Origin: Natronococcus amylolyticus DSM 10524
GTDB taxonomy: Archaea > Halobacteriota > Halobacteria > Halobacteriales > Natrialbaceae
NCBI RefSeq assembly: GCF_000337675.1
Contig: NZ_AOIB01000015.1
Coordinates: forward strand, 93,060 to 157,059
Direction: 5' to 3'
DNA length: 64,000 nt
Both the position numbers and the translations under genes were made by a program. The notes under the pieces were generated by a model. The model saw only the letters and a list, made by a program, of their open reading frames with translations, was not told where the DNA came from and did no database searches. This document shows, one piece after another, positions 17,025-25,556 of this stretch; the stretch's first letter is position 1, and each line of letters begins with the position of its first letter.

Positions 17025-18106
17025 GGGGTCGGTTCGTCGGTCGCCCACTCGAGCGAGGAGAGTTCGTCGGCGGCGGCAACGTACAGCCGTCCGGGCGCGA
17101 GCGCGGGCGTCCTCGAGACGGGAGCGCCGAGGTCGACGTGCCAGCGCAGGTCGTAGTCGGTCGCGTCGACGCCGTAGAGCGAACCGGTCGAATCCCCGAC
17201 GCAGACGACGTCGCCGGCGACGACGGGGCTCGCGTCGACCTCGCCGTCCAGCGCGATCCCCTTCTTCGAGAACAGCCATCCCCGGACCTTGCGCCGGCCG
17301 AAACGGGTATCCGTGACGTGGAGGTAGCCGTCGTCGGCGCCGACGAAGGTGGTCCCCTCCTCGGGGAGCACCGTCGCCGACGAGGTGAACGCGCCGCGGA
17401 TCTCGTAGCTGAACCAGGTCTGACCGGTCTCGGTGTCGAGGGCGAGCAGCGTGCCGTCGTCGTCGGCGACGTAGACCCGGCCGTCGGCGATCGTGAGCGG
17501 CGCCGCAACGACTCCGTCGGTCGGCGCACTCCATGTTTCCTCGACCCCATCAGATCCGTCCTCGAGACAGCGAACCTGCTCGTCGGCGGTACCGACGTAC
17601 ACTCGAGGCCGATCCGCGGCGACCACCGGGGAGCCGGCTGCCGCGGCGTCGGTCTCGTAGGTCCAGCCGATCTCGCCCGACCCCGCCTCGAGCGCCGACA
17701 GGCCCGCCGTGTGGCCGGCGTACAGTCGGCCGTCCGCGAACGCGAGGTCGGACTCGAGGGGAGCCGGAAGCTTGGTCCGCCACAGGGCGTCCCCGGTTCC
17801 CGGGTCGATCGCGTGGACGGTCCCGGCATCAGTCGCGGCGTAGACGCCGTCGTAGGTGGCAACCGGGGTCGCGTCGATCCCGTCGGTTGACTCGAAGACC
17901 CACCTGCGCCGGCCCGTTTCGCGGTCGAGCGCGTACAGGTTTCCGCGTGTCGTCCCGACGTAGACGGTGTCGCGGTCGAGAACCGGCGATCCCGCCGTAC
18001 CGGCAAGTTCGACCGTCCAGGCCGACTCGGGGCGGTCGGGTCCCTCGAGGTCGCGGCGAACGCCCGAGTGCTGTGGATCCCGTTTGAACTGATTCCAGTC
18101 GGTCAC
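17021..18106 (-). CDS. PQQ-like beta-propeller protein, cytosolic
   Basis: A 361-residue WD/PQQ-like propeller with repeated blades of the form GTVYVGTTRGNLYALDRETG, GVYAATDAGTVHAIDPGTGD, RLYAGHTAGLSALEAGSGEI and RVYVADDDGTLLALDTETGQ, about eight in all. There is no signal peptide or lipobox, so it should stay in the cytosol. Start is GTG at 18106 with a TTATCC TATA-like box at about -28. Such proteins act as binding platforms and most lack PQQ itself. The insertion-sequence right end lies directly on its stop codon. It may share an operon with pspAB and htpX, but a structured 225-base gap separates it. Confidence 0.87.
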   Translation of the reverse strand: MTDWNQFKRDPQHSGVRRDLEGPDRPESAWTVELAGTAGSPVLDRDTVYVGTTRGNLYALDRETGRRRWVFESTDGIDATPVATYDGVYAATDAGTVHAIDPGTGDALWRTKLPAPLESDLAFADGRLYAGHTAGLSALEAGSGEIGWTYETDAAAAGSPVVAADRPRVYVGTADEQVRCLEDGSDGVEETWSAPTDGVVAAPLTIADGRVYVADDDGTLLALDTETGQTWFSYEIRGAFTSSATVLPEEGTTFVGADDGYLHVTDTRFGRRKVRGWLFSKKGIALDGEVDASPVVAGDVVCVGDSTGSLYGVDATDYDLRWHVDLGAPVSRTPALAPGRLYVAAADELSSLEWATDEPTP

Positions 18107-18248
18107 TGTTCTGGCGTACCGATGCCGACCGGATAACTGGTTCGACAGCGGTCACTACGGGGGAGAAGCGAAAACGGAAGCGGAAGAGGGGGTGGGGAAG
18201 GGGATGCGACAGGACAGCTGGTGTATGGCGCAGCTGATGTGGCGTCCT

Positions 18249-18304
18249 GCCGTATCCACTTCTACAGGAGTGGACGCATTACGGCTAACTCCAAACATAT
18301 TTGG
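18249..18304. promoter_or_regulatory. Hairpin and orphan TATA-like palindrome between pspAB and PQQ gene
   Basis: A 12-base arm (18249-18260) pairs with AGTGGA (18269-18274) and TACGGC (18280-18285), interrupted by a 5-base bulge. Next to it CCAAACATATTTGG (18291-18304) is an almost perfect palindrome holding an A/T box. On the minus strand the box would place a transcript start inside the hairpin, about 165 bases before the PQQ start codon. No ATG-initiated frame follows, so this could be a 5' leader, a small RNA or a pspAB terminator. Confidence 0.4.
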
Positions 18305-18331
18305 ATCTCGTCGGTCGGACTGGAGCCTCGC

Positions 18332-18937
18332 TCACTCCCAGGGGTGAGTACCGCCCTCGCTCGGCCACAGCGGGTACCAGTACTCCTTGTCGCGCTCGAT
18401 CTCGAGTTCGCCGTCCAGCGTCGCCTCGAGTTTGAACTCGGCGTTCGAATCCCGTTCCCGACCGGACCGGGGTGCGAACGGGTAGTACCGACCCCGGCGG
18501 AACGAGTAGATCCAGTAGGCCGGGCCCCGATCGTTCCGGTAGGCGAAGAGGGCTGCGAGCAGCCGCGAGCCGTAGCCGTGCTCGATGAACGTGTCCGCGG
18601 CGAAGTGCAGACTGGTAATCAGGTCCTCCGGATCGCTGTCCTCGAGGACGACCCAGTGGTAGCCGTGGTCGTCCTCGGAGACCGAAAACTCGGTGCCGGT
18701 GTCCTCCCGGCCGGCCTCGAGGATCGCCTCGACCTCGTCGACGGCCTCGCGGAAGCTGCTCGAGTCGACGCCCGAAAAGCAGAGCGCACCGACGTCGGCG
18801 GACTCGTAGCCCAGATCGGCCTCCATCGTGAGGTAGGCGGTACTCATCCCGAAGAGGTCGTCGGGATCGGCGTCGCGTTTCGCGTCGGATTCGGCGCGCG
18901 TGCCGAGAATGGAGCGAAGCCCGTCCAGTAGTCCCAT
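18332..18937 (-). CDS. pspAB: PspA-associated protein PspAB
   Basis: A 201-residue cytosolic protein that haloarchaea keep next to htpX. It opens MGLLDGLRSILGTRAESDAK and includes DPDDLFGMSTAYLTMEADLG, FSVSEDDHGYHWVVLED, DLITSLHFAADTFIEHGYGS and WIYSFRRGRYYPFAP. The name follows its family annotation; the link to the phage-shock/membrane-stress system comes from genome context, not from a proven activity. It starts 24 bases after the htpX stop codon, so the two are one operon. Confidence 0.85.
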   Translation of the reverse strand: MGLLDGLRSILGTRAESDAKRDADPDDLFGMSTAYLTMEADLGYESADVGALCFSGVDSSSFREAVDEVEAILEAGREDTGTEFSVSEDDHGYHWVVLEDSDPEDLITSLHFAADTFIEHGYGSRLLAALFAYRNDRGPAYWIYSFRRGRYYPFAPRSGRERDSNAEFKLEATLDGELEIERDKEYWYPLWPSEGGTHPWE

Positions 18938-18961
18938 ACTCTGCGTGAGGGATGGGTCCCC

Positions 18962-19843
18962 TTAGAAGCCCTCCATCTCGCGTTCGAGGTCCCGAAGCTG
19001 TTCGACGCGTCGCTCGGTCGAGGGGTGGGTGCTGAACAGCTTTCCGACAATTCCCGACTTGATCGGGATGATGAAGAAGGCGTTCATCTCGGCCTCCTCG
19101 CGCAAGTCGCTGTCGGGGACCTTGTCGACCTCGCCGGAGATCTTCATCAGCGCGGAGGCGAGCGCCGAGGGTCTGCCGGTGATCGCCGCGGCCCCGCGGT
19201 CGGCGGCGAACTCGCGGTACCGCGAGAGCGCGCGGATCAACAGGTAGCTGATGATCCAGACGACCAGCGAGACGAGGATGGCGACCATGATGCCGCCTTG
19301 GTTCTTGCTTCGTCCGCCGCCGAAGAACGCACCCCAGCGAACGATCATGAAGGCGATCGTCGAGAGGAGCGAGGCGATCGTCATCACCATCATGTCGCGG
19401 TTCTTGACGTGGGCGAGTTCGTGGGCGATGACGCCGTCCAGTTCCTCCTGATTGAGCGTCCGCATCAGCCCCGTCGTTACCGCGACGGCGGCGTTCTTCT
19501 GATTGCGGCCGGTCGCGAAGGCGTTCGGTACCTTCGAGTCGACGACCGCCACCTTCGGTTTCGGCAGATCGGCCTGCTGAGAGAGCCGTTCGACCGACGA
19601 GTGCAGTTGCGGGTACTCCTCGGCCGACACCGTCTTCGCGCCCATGCTCTTGAGCGTGAGGGTGTCGCTGAAGTAGTACTGTCCGAGCGAGAACCCGCCG
19701 AAGATCATGCCGAAAACGAGGAGGTTCGCTCCTCCCGTGAGATACGCCGTGAGCACTCCGGCGAAAACGATGTACAGCGCGAACAGCAGAAACATCGTGA
19801 CGAACATCCGCGCGCGAAGTCCCCAGTCCGGCTGCCAGTCCAT
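18962..19843 (-). CDS. htpX: Zinc metalloprotease HtpX
   Basis: A 293-residue M48-family membrane protease for quality control of membrane proteins. Two N-terminal membrane helices (about residues 13-35 and 38-58) are followed by the catalytic HELAH at 141-145 and, after two more helices (about 157-177 and 187-210), the third zinc ligand region YREFAADRGAAAITG. The C-terminus FSTHPSTERRVEQLRDLERE is standard. It leads the htpX-pspAB operon. Confidence 0.95.
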   Translation of the reverse strand: MDWQPDWGLRARMFVTMFLLFALYIVFAGVLTAYLTGGANLLVFGMIFGGFSLGQYYFSDTLTLKSMGAKTVSAEEYPQLHSSVERLSQQADLPKPKVAVVDSKVPNAFATGRNQKNAAVAVTTGLMRTLNQEELDGVIAHELAHVKNRDMMVMTIASLLSTIAFMIVRWGAFFGGGRSKNQGGIMVAILVSLVVWIISYLLIRALSRYREFAADRGAAAITGRPSALASALMKISGEVDKVPDSDLREEAEMNAFFIIPIKSGIVGKLFSTHPSTERRVEQLRDLEREMEGF

Positions 19844-20174
19844 ACCCGGAACGAGGGACTCCGGCGAGATAAGTATGGCCAGTGACAGACGGGGACAGCC
19901 CTCACGGGTCGCCGTCTCAACCCCCCTGTTTCGCGTGGAAACCCCTGGACCGAGACACCGTCGCTCGAGCGGCGTCTGACGCGCGTCTGCCGGTCGTTCC
20001 TGGCAATCCGCTACGGTCCCGGTTTCGGCGAGACTTGAGGCTCGAGCGAGAGCGCCACGCGACAGCGATCGCCCCGGATTGACGGGAATCGTTTCGGTTT
20101 CGGAACGATCGATCGGACCGTCGGAACGATACTACGAAGTCGATAGGGAAGAGTGATCAGTCCAAGAGCGTGAT
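19844..20174. other. Intergenic region, no gene seen
   Basis: This 331-base gap separates the divergent htpX and exported PQQ-propeller genes and must hold both promoters. I see no convincing small gene, RNA or repeat; the middle is rich in CGATCG-like short palindromes without a longer fold. Confidence 0.5.
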
Positions 20175-21623
20175 ATGACGGGGTACGGCAGACGGCAGGT
20201 GCTGAAACGGACCGGGGTCGTCGCGATCGGTAGCACCCTCGCGGCGAACGCCGTGGTCGCCGACGACCGGGCGATCACGGACAGCGCAAGCGCCGGGTCG
20301 GCGGTCCAGTCCGACACACAGGGTTGGACGTCCCGCCGTGGGAATCCGGGCAACACCGGGTACGCTCCCGAGGCGAGCGGGCCAGACGATCCGGCTGTCG
20401 TCGAGTGGAGACACGACGCGACTGGTCCCGTGGCGGTCGTCGACGGCGTCGTCTATCAGACGGACGACGGCGCGGTCCACGCCTACGACGCCGACGACGG
20501 GGACCGAATCGAAGCGAGCTCCGACGTCGGCGCGGACGGCGCGCCGACGGTCGCCGACGGACGGATCTACGTCGGCGGCGACCGACTGGCGGCCCTCGAC
20601 GCCGACCTCGAGGGGATCGAGTGGACGATCGGGTTCGAGGAGGACGTGCCTGAGCCGATCGTCACGGACGGAAGCGCGTTCGTCGTCGTCGACGGCATCC
20701 TCTACGCGATCGACGCCGCCGAGGGGACCGAGCGGTGGCAGTTCGAGGGCGACGGCCGAAAGCTGCACGAACAGGCCGTCGCCGTCGCCGACGGCGCCGT
20801 CTTCGTGACCGACGGTCGAACTCTGTACGCGCTGGAGGCCGACGACAGGAGCCGCCGGTGGGCGAATCACGACGGTGGGTTCCGCAAGCAGGTCGTCGTC
20901 GCGACCGACGACACCGTCTCGGTGCAGGCCGGCGGTCTCGACGAGATCGCCGTCTACGAGACCGGAAGCGGCGACCTCCGCTGGACCGGCGAGGGGTACG
21001 CCTCGGCGCTCGCGACCGGCGACCGCATCTACGCGCTGACCGAGACCGACGTCGTCGGCTACGACCGCGAGAGCGGCGACGAACAGTGGCGTCCCGGGCT
21101 CGAGGCGGCGACGTACGGCCCGCCGATCGCCGACGGCGAGAAGCTGTACGTCGGCATCGAGAGCTCGAACCAGGGTCCCGGGATCGTCGCCTTCGATCTC
21201 GAAGACGGCACCCTCGAGTGGTCGATCGAAACCGACGCTCAACCCGGCGATCTCGCCATCGCCGACAACACCCTCTACGCCGTCGCCGACGAGTTGCTCG
21301 CGATCCGAGCCGAGTCGGCGTTCGACGACATCGACGCCAACGAGACCGACGGCGACAACGTCACCCAACCGGAGAACGGAAACGACACGTTCGAGGCCGA
21401 GGATCCGGAGAACGTCGGGGACGACTCTGACGACTCCGACAACGGGGACGACAACGAGACCGACGACGGCGACACCGAATCGGCCGACGAGGTCCTCGGA
21501 GACGATGACGGCGAAGACGAGGGAATACCCGGCTTTACCACGGGCGCTGGGCTGCTCGGCAGCGCCGTCGCGCTCGAGTGGCTCCGGCGGAACGCGGGCG
21601 TCGAGCCCGCGGAGACGGAGTGA
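20175..21623 (+). CDS. Exported PQQ-like beta-propeller protein with Tat signal and PGF-CTERM anchor
   Basis: A 482-residue cell-surface protein. The twin-arginine signal is at the N-terminus (GRRQVLKRTG then a hydrophobic stretch to about residue 28). Propeller blades follow (for example VYQTDDGAVHAYDADDGDRI, ILYAIDAAEGTERWQFEGDG, LYVGIESSNQGPGIVAFDLE). A Thr/Asn/Asp-rich linker of about 70 residues (375-445), likely glycosylated, precedes GIPGFTTGAGLLGSAVALEW and a basic tail, the PGF-CTERM signal processed by archaeosortase ArtA. It faces the cytosolic paralog across pspAB-htpX. Confidence 0.9.
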   Translation: MTGYGRRQVLKRTGVVAIGSTLAANAVVADDRAITDSASAGSAVQSDTQGWTSRRGNPGNTGYAPEASGPDDPAVVEWRHDATGPVAVVDGVVYQTDDGAVHAYDADDGDRIEASSDVGADGAPTVADGRIYVGGDRLAALDADLEGIEWTIGFEEDVPEPIVTDGSAFVVVDGILYAIDAAEGTERWQFEGDGRKLHEQAVAVADGAVFVTDGRTLYALEADDRSRRWANHDGGFRKQVVVATDDTVSVQAGGLDEIAVYETGSGDLRWTGEGYASALATGDRIYALTETDVVGYDRESGDEQWRPGLEAATYGPPIADGEKLYVGIESSNQGPGIVAFDLEDGTLEWSIETDAQPGDLAIADNTLYAVADELLAIRAESAFDDIDANETDGDNVTQPENGNDTFEAEDPENVGDDSDDSDNGDDNETDDGDTESADEVLGDDDGEDEGIPGFTTGAGLLGSAVALEWLRRNAGVEPAETE

Positions 21624-21729
21624 ACGCGGTTGGTTCGGACCCGCGTCCGGGTGGCGCGCTCGAGTTCGGGCGTGCAAGCGACGAGCCGAGAGCGGGCCGT
21701 TTAACACCGCCACGGCCCAATCGGGGACA

Positions 21730-22914
21730 ATGAGTGAGTCGCGTGCGTTCTGTCCCCGGTGTGGGGATCCGGTACCCGACCGATCGGCGAGCGACGCGGA
21801 CGCGGCCGCGGATCCGCTCCGACCCGGGACGGAGGTCGAACTCTGTGACAGCTGTTACTTCGACGACTTCGACTTCATCGACGCGCCGGATCGGATCGAC
21901 GTCCAGGTCTGTGCCCGCTGTGGCGCCGTCCACCGCGGCAACCGGTGGGTCGACGTCGGCGCACAGGACTACACCGACATCGCCATCGAGGAGGTAAGCG
22001 AGGCCCTGGCGGTCCACGTCGACGTCGAGGACGTCGCCTGGCAGGTCGAGCCCGAACAGGTCGGCGAGAACACGATCCGGATGCACGCCTACTTCACGGG
22101 CGTCGTCCGCGACACGCCCGTCGAGGAACAGGTGATGGTACCGGTGAAGATCGCCCGTCAGACCTGTACCCGGTGTGGTCGGATCGCCGGCGACTACTAC
22201 GCCAGCATCGTCCAGATCCGCGCGGAGGACCGAACGCCGACGAGCGAGGAGGTCGACCGCGCCAAGGAGATCGCGAACCAGGTCGTCGCCGACATGGAGG
22301 CGACGGGCGACCGCAACGCCTTCGTCACCGAGACGAGCGAAACCGACGACGGACTCGACATCAAGGTCTCGACCAACAAGATCGGCAAGAAGATCTCGAA
22401 CAAGATGGTCGAGGAGTTCGGCGGGACCGTCAACGACGCCGAGACGCTCGTCACGGAGGACCAGGACGGCAACGAAGTGTATCGAGTAACGTTCGCCGTC
22501 CGGCTCCCGCCGTACACCCCCGGCGAAGTCATCGACCTGGCGAACGACGACGGCGGGCCGGTCCTCGTCCGCAGTGCCCGAGGCAACCTCAAGGGAACCC
22601 GCGTGACGACCGGCGATCGCTACGAGGCGAGCTACGAGGAGGGGAACTCGCCGGAGGCCCGCAGGCTCGGCGACCTCGAGGACGCCGTCGAGACGACGGT
22701 CGTCACCGTCGAGGACGAGAACGCCGTCCAGGTGCTCGATCCCGAGACGTTCCAGGCCAAGACGGTCGCTCGGCCGGACTACTTCGATCCCGACGCCCAG
22801 ACGGTACCCGTGCTGAAGAGCCGCGCCGGGGTCCACGTCCTGCCCGATTCCGACCCCGACACCGGCGACGAGGAGGACGACGGCTACTACGACCCCTACG
22901 AGGACGATGCCTGA
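21730..22914 (+). CDS. nmd3: NMD3 family ribosome export/biogenesis protein
   Basis: A 394-residue archaeal homolog of eukaryotic NMD3, the 60S export adaptor; in archaea it is presumed to act in large-subunit maturation. Four zinc-binding CxxC pairs are seen: CPRCGD (8-13), CDSCYF, CARCGA and CTRCGR. The central domain contains TNKIGKKISNKMVEEFGGTV and the C-terminal domain LPPYTPGEVIDLANDDGGPV. Start at 21730 gives the first zinc pair at the N-terminus. It overlaps the next gene by eight bases. Confidence 0.94.
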   Translation: MSESRAFCPRCGDPVPDRSASDADAAADPLRPGTEVELCDSCYFDDFDFIDAPDRIDVQVCARCGAVHRGNRWVDVGAQDYTDIAIEEVSEALAVHVDVEDVAWQVEPEQVGENTIRMHAYFTGVVRDTPVEEQVMVPVKIARQTCTRCGRIAGDYYASIVQIRAEDRTPTSEEVDRAKEIANQVVADMEATGDRNAFVTETSETDDGLDIKVSTNKIGKKISNKMVEEFGGTVNDAETLVTEDQDGNEVYRVTFAVRLPPYTPGEVIDLANDDGGPVLVRSARGNLKGTRVTTGDRYEASYEEGNSPEARRLGDLEDAVETTVVTVEDENAVQVLDPETFQAKTVARPDYFDPDAQTVPVLKSRAGVHVLPDSDPDTGDEEDDGYYDPYEDDA

Positions 22915-24157
22915 GGAGTCCGATCCCGAGCCGAACGCGACGACGACGATGGACTCGCTCGAGCGCGCCGACGCGCCGCTGGCGGCCATAGTCGAGCGGA
23001 CGCGAACGGAAACGGCCATCGAGTCGCTTCGCGCCGAGGGCGTCTACGACGACTCGCGGCGCGTCCAGGCGGTCAGCGACGGGGTCCGCGACCACGGCGG
23101 GCGAGCCGACGACGCGCTCGAGGCGGACCGGGCTGTGAGCGAAACGGCTTCAACCGAGGGTGACGCGACTCGCGAGGACGATCCCGAGCGAATCGCGCTC
23201 CCGATCACCGAGCCCCCGGCCGAAACGCGCGTCCTCGAGGTCGTCCGCCAGCTCGAGCCCGAACTCCGGAGTCAGGACCTTGAGGACCTGCTGACCGAAC
23301 GGGGCTGGAGCGACGACGACCTCGAGCGGGCGCCCGGTTCGTGGGCCGTGATCGGCTCCGTCGTGCTCGTGACGATCCCGACCGAGTGCCCCGACGAGAC
23401 CGACGTCGCCGAGGCCTTGCTCGAGCTCCACGGCGGGGCCGACAGCGTGCTGGCCGACGAGGGGATTGCCAACGAGGGGACGGCGGGCGCCTACCGCGAA
23501 CCCCGCACCCGCCTGCTCGCGGGCGAGACGGACACCGAGACGGTCCACACCGAACACGGGACCCGGTACGGGCTCGACCCCGCGAAGGTAATGTTCTCGC
23601 CGGGAAACCAGGCCGAGCGGGCGCGGATAGGCGAGGTCGTCGAGCCCGGGGAGCGGGTGTTCGATATGTTCGCCGGTATCGGCTACTTCACGCTCCCGGT
23701 GGCCCGCGCGGGCGCGACCGTCACCGCGACCGAGCTGAATCCGACCGCCTTCCGCTACCTGCTCGAGAACGCCGTCCTCAACGACGTCGCAGACCGGGTC
23801 GACGCCTACATGACCGACTGCCGGGACGTCGCGGGCGACCTCGAGGTCGACAGGGTGGTGATGGGCTACTACGGACGTAACGACGACACGGGAGAGGAGA
23901 CGGACGACACACACAGCGCCAGGGTCGGCGAGGCCCACGAGTTCCTCCCCGCCACCCTCGAGGCCCTCGTACCCGATGGGATCGTCCACTACCACGAGGC
24001 GGTTCCCGAGTCACGGCTATGGGATCGCCCGATCGAACGGCTCGAAGCTGCCGCCGCGGACGCGGGCAGAGCGCTCGAGGTCCTCGAAACGCGACGGGTC
24101 AAGAGCCACAGCGCGGGCGTCGCCCACGTCGTCGTCGACGCGCGGTTCGGCGAGTGA
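22907..24157 (+). CDS. taw2: Trm5/TYW2-family tRNA-modifying enzyme, probably Taw2
   Basis: A 416-residue class I SAM-dependent enzyme. An N-terminal acidic region and a middle domain (RVLEVVRQLEPELRSQDLED) precede the SAM fold: KVMFSPGNQAERARIGEVV, motif I VFDMFAGIGYFTLPVA, ATELNPTAFRYLLENAVLND and DRVVMGYYG. Trm5 methyltransferases have an NPPY or NLP motif where this protein has MGYYG, which favours the TYW2/Taw2 branch that transfers the aminocarboxypropyl group during wyosine synthesis on tRNA-Phe. That choice is inference. Its ATG lies within the nmd3 3' end (ATGCCTGA overlap), so translation is coupled. Confidence 0.8.
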   Translation: MPEESDPEPNATTTMDSLERADAPLAAIVERTRTETAIESLRAEGVYDDSRRVQAVSDGVRDHGGRADDALEADRAVSETASTEGDATREDDPERIALPITEPPAETRVLEVVRQLEPELRSQDLEDLLTERGWSDDDLERAPGSWAVIGSVVLVTIPTECPDETDVAEALLELHGGADSVLADEGIANEGTAGAYREPRTRLLAGETDTETVHTEHGTRYGLDPAKVMFSPGNQAERARIGEVVEPGERVFDMFAGIGYFTLPVARAGATVTATELNPTAFRYLLENAVLNDVADRVDAYMTDCRDVAGDLEVDRVVMGYYGRNDDTGEETDDTHSARVGEAHEFLPATLEALVPDGIVHYHEAVPESRLWDRPIERLEAAAADAGRALEVLETRRVKSHSAGVAHVVVDARFGE

Positions 24158-24200
24158 GTCGAGCGTGACATTCTTACTGCCGGGCTGACTGCGCGTACGT

Positions 24201-24287
24201 ATGGACCGAAACCAGATCATCGCGCTCCTGTTTGTCGTGCTCATGGTGACCTCGATGGTCGCCTGGGGCGCGACGGCGGCGTTCTGA
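24201..24287 (+). CDS. Tiny membrane protein, 28 residues
   Basis: An ATG-started frame encoding MDRNQIIALLFVVLMVTSMV followed by AWGATAAF, i.e. a single transmembrane helix with a charged N-terminus. I remember near-identical micro-proteins in other haloarchaea, which is the main reason to believe it; that memory needs a search. It lies 43 bases after the Trm5/TYW2-family gene. A TTCTTACTG stretch about 29 bases upstream could be its TATA box. Function unknown. Confidence 0.6.
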   Translation: MDRNQIIALLFVVLMVTSMVAWGATAAF

Positions 24288-24510
24288 CGTCTCCGGGCGA
24301 CTACCGCCGCGGGTCCCCTTCGGCGGGGCGGGGATCGAACCCGTGCGGGGTGGTTCGCGCCAAACCCGGAACCGGTGCGCGATCGTTTCGTCGTTCAGGT
24401 GAGACTCGCGGCGAGCTCGAGCGAACGGGAGGGGACACTGATCCGACCGACACCTCCCGAAAGCGAAATCCCGATCAAACAGACCGTCGCGTTCCAGGCG
24501 GTTGTAGCTC

Positions 24511-24702
24511 TTACTTCGAAATCGCTTCAAACTCGGAGGCGCCGCAGTCACAGCCCCTCGGCAGGCCGATGGGCTGAACCGTGTTATCGGAAAAGACCCA
24601 CGCCGAGTAGACGCTCCCGCACTCGCTACACCGTGCGGCCGCTTTCGTCCGTCGCTCGGTCCCTTCAGCGTCGTTTTCCTGCGTTTGCGGGGGAGTAGTC
24701 AT
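24511..24702 (-). CDS. Small zinc-ribbon protein
   Basis: A 63-residue protein with an unstructured polar N-terminus (1-22) and a compact zinc-binding unit: CSECGSVYSAW at residue 25 onward and GCDCGASEFEAISK near the end, that is CxxC and CxC. Such mini-ribbons are frequent in haloarchaea and usually bind nucleic acid or protein. It is on the same strand as the HTH regulator upstream but 75 bases away. No precise function can be given. Confidence 0.72.
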   Translation of the reverse strand: MTTPPQTQENDAEGTERRTKAAARCSECGSVYSAWVFSDNTVQPIGLPRGCDCGASEFEAISK

Positions 24703-24777
24703 ACGAGCACAGAGATGCCTCCGACGGAAAATATCGCAGGTTGTATGGACAACGTCGTTCTCGAATCGCAGAACGCA

Positions 24778-25440
24778 CTACTGATCGTCCGGATGGGTGA
24801 ACGTCAACGTACTCGTGATGAGGTTCCTGTGTGCGGCGTGGAAGCGCTTCGAGAGGGCCTGCTGAGAGACGCCCATGTCGTCCGCCAGTTCGCTCATCGA
24901 GATCCCCTGCGGAACCTCGTAGTACCCTTCCTCGAGCGCGGTCACCAGGGTTTCGCGCTGTTTCGTCGTGAGATCGTACTGCGCGCTCGCCATCGGCTGT
25001 TCTTGCTCTTGCAGCTGGTTGAGCTCGAACGAAATGCCGTTCTCCTCGCAGTAGTCTTCGAACTTCGAGAGCGCCTCTCGGTCGTCGAATCGCATTCGCA
25101 GCTCCCAGTACCGATCCCTCCCGACCGCTTCCATTATCGTCGCCCCGAGCTCGACGTACGCGTACACGATCGTTTCGACGTTTTTCGTCCACTCGGCGCG
25201 GTACAGGATGGCGTCGTCCACCCGATCGATACGAGCGACGTCGGTCACCGAACCGTCGTTTTGGAACGCTTCTTCGAACTCAGCGTGATCCCCGCCGCTC
25301 ACCCAGAAGTACGGCATGACTTTGTCCTCCATCGTCGCCACGACCTGCTCGATTTCGACGACCATGTGCGGGGCTTCCGCGAGCGAATGGCACAGCGCAA
25401 AGTCGTCGGATCTCACCGAAAACTCCGCAACGACGCTCAT
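24778..25440 (-). CDS. HTH-10 (bacterio-opsin activator-type) transcription regulator
   Basis: A 220-residue regulator. The C-terminal HTH-10 domain spans about residues 157-215: LTTKQRETLVTALEEGYYEV, then the helix-turn-helix SMSELADDMGVSQQALSKRF. The N-terminal 150 residues form the alpha/beta sensor-like domain seen in Bat-type single-component regulators (MSVVAEFSVRSDDFALCHSL, TVYAYVELGATIMEAV-like). Ligand and targets unknown. It is monocistronic. Most haloarchaeal genomes have dozens of such paralogs. Confidence 0.88.
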   Translation of the reverse strand: MSVVAEFSVRSDDFALCHSLAEAPHMVVEIEQVVATMEDKVMPYFWVSGGDHAEFEEAFQNDGSVTDVARIDRVDDAILYRAEWTKNVETIVYAYVELGATIMEAVGRDRYWELRMRFDDREALSKFEDYCEENGISFELNQLQEQEQPMASAQYDLTTKQRETLVTALEEGYYEVPQGISMSELADDMGVSQQALSKRFHAAHRNLITSTLTFTHPDDQ

Positions 25441-25556
25441 ACTGTTGCTTGTCCTGAGCTACAAAGAAACGTACGCCGGGAAGCGAATGCAGAAGGTCGG
25501 CCGAACGCCGGCTCTCCGCTGTCCCGCTACTTGATCCTGTCCTGACACGGCCACCG

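Noticed and set aside
20157-21713. A 518-codon minus-strand frame opposite the exported propeller gene
   Set aside because: The plus-strand gene has a Tat signal, blades and a PGF-CTERM end; the antisense product shows none of these.
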